Assembly: GCA_050245975.1 (NCBI GenBank) | Contig: JBFWWW010000079.1 | Coordinates: 1 to 15,572 of the forward strand | Direction: 5' to 3' | From: JBFWWW01 sp050245975 | GTDB taxonomy: Bacteria > Pseudomonadota > Alphaproteobacteria > Rhizobiales > Hyphomicrobiaceae | Length of the DNA stretch: 15,572 nucleotides | Part shown: in pieces, positions 15,307-15,572 of the stretch | How the letters are laid out: each line of letters begins with the position of its first letter | How positions within the stretch are numbered: position 1 is the first letter of the stretch | Notes under the pieces: generated by a model | Seen by the model: the letters and a program-made list of their open reading frames with translations, nothing else | The model's database searches: none | What the model was told of the DNA's origin: nothing | Translations under genes and position numbers: made by a program

Positions 15307-15572
15307 ATGGCCGGCACCCCGCAGTCGTGGCACGGCCGGGCAGGGGGCATGGCTCTGCTGGCGGTGCTGGTCGCGGGCCTCGTCGCTCTGCCGCTGGTTA
15401 TGCGGACGCCGTTCGAGCTGCGGCTGATGACCGTCATTTTCCTCTACGCGACGCTGGGGCACGGATGGAACGTGCTGGGCGGTTTTGCCGGACAGACATC
15501 CATCGGCCACGGCATGTTCTTCGGCATCGGCGCCTACACCTCGACGATGCTGTTCATGCATTTCGGCATCAG
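15307..15572 (+). CDS. Branched-chain amino acid ABC transporter permease, LivM type (partial, 3' end missing)
   Basis: The first 88 residues are present before the window ends. They hold a membrane helix (L-L-A-V-L-V-A-G-L-V-A-L-P-L) and the LivM hallmark G-W-N-V-L-G-G-F-A-G-Q-T-S-I-G-H-G-M-F-F, followed by G-I-G-A-Y-T. The ATG at 15307, two bases after livH, suits a coupled gene, but its ribosome binding site is weak. An in-frame ATG at 15349 with AGGGGG too close to it is the alternative and would drop 14 residues. Together with the LivH-type permease it forms the heterodimeric channel of the importer. Confidence 0.9.
   Translation, partial: MAGTPQSWHGRAGGMALLAVLVAGLVALPLVMRTPFELRLMTVIFLYATLGHGWNVLGGFAGQTSIGHGMFFGIGAYTSTMLFMHFGI

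Noticed and set aside
1..15572. tRNA or rRNA genes, CRISPR arrays, insertion sequences, phage genes
   Set aside because: I looked for cloverleaf arms, regularly spaced repeats, transposase or integrase motifs and terminal inverted repeats and saw none that hold up; composition is even across the window.

Overview
The window is GC-rich, densely coding DNA most consistent with an alphaproteobacterium, probably of the Hyphomicrobiales/Rhizobiales. The reasons are strong C/G preference at third codon positions, a match to the alphaproteobacterial EcfG general-stress promoter (GGAAC-N17-CGTT), a small acidic protein with the D-D-A-I-E-L-S-F-P-A-S-D-P-P motif I associate with this group, and a secreted SH3 protein with a Pro/Arg/Trp-rich tail. 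The genus cannot be named from the sequence.

Layout. (1) 1-1894, housekeeping and stress genes: a possible fragment of a minus-strand gene at the left edge, a DUF72 (YecE-like) gene on minus, a 67-residue acidic protein on plus behind the EcfG-type promoter, and a secreted SH3-domain protein on minus that ends at a clear intrinsic terminator. (2) 2032-7665, a minus-strand run transcribed leftward: TRAP transporter dctQ-dctM-dctP, a protein resembling the 2-aminomuconate deaminase CnbZ, a protein with three tandem RidA domains, and an SDR oxidoreductase. (3) 7666-7871, a divergent control region holding two copies of a TGAAA-rich repeat. One overlaps a predicted dctQ promoter and the other lies just upstream of the hyuA ribosome binding site. 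(4) 7872 to the right edge, a plus-strand run: hyuA-hyuB (hydantoinase/oxoprolinase/carboxylase superfamily), a fumarylacetoacetate-hydrolase-family enzyme, then a branched-chain-amino-acid-type ABC importer (binding protein, LivH-type permease, start of a LivM-type permease cut by the window edge).

The two arms look like one divergent catabolic locus. Two unrelated importers flank enzymes that could open or carboxylate a ring, amide or ketone substrate (HyuAB), hydrolyse enamine/imine or aminomuconate-like intermediates (CnbZ-like protein, triple RidA), reduce or oxidise an intermediate (SDR), and cleave a C-C bond of an acylpyruvate-type acid (FAH family). A nitrogen-containing cyclic or aromatic-derived substrate fits this set, but that is inference and no substrate can be read from the sequence. 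No transcriptional regulator is encoded in the window. Long open frames antisense to the hyu, liv and dctM genes are by-products of the GC-rich codon pattern and are not annotated.
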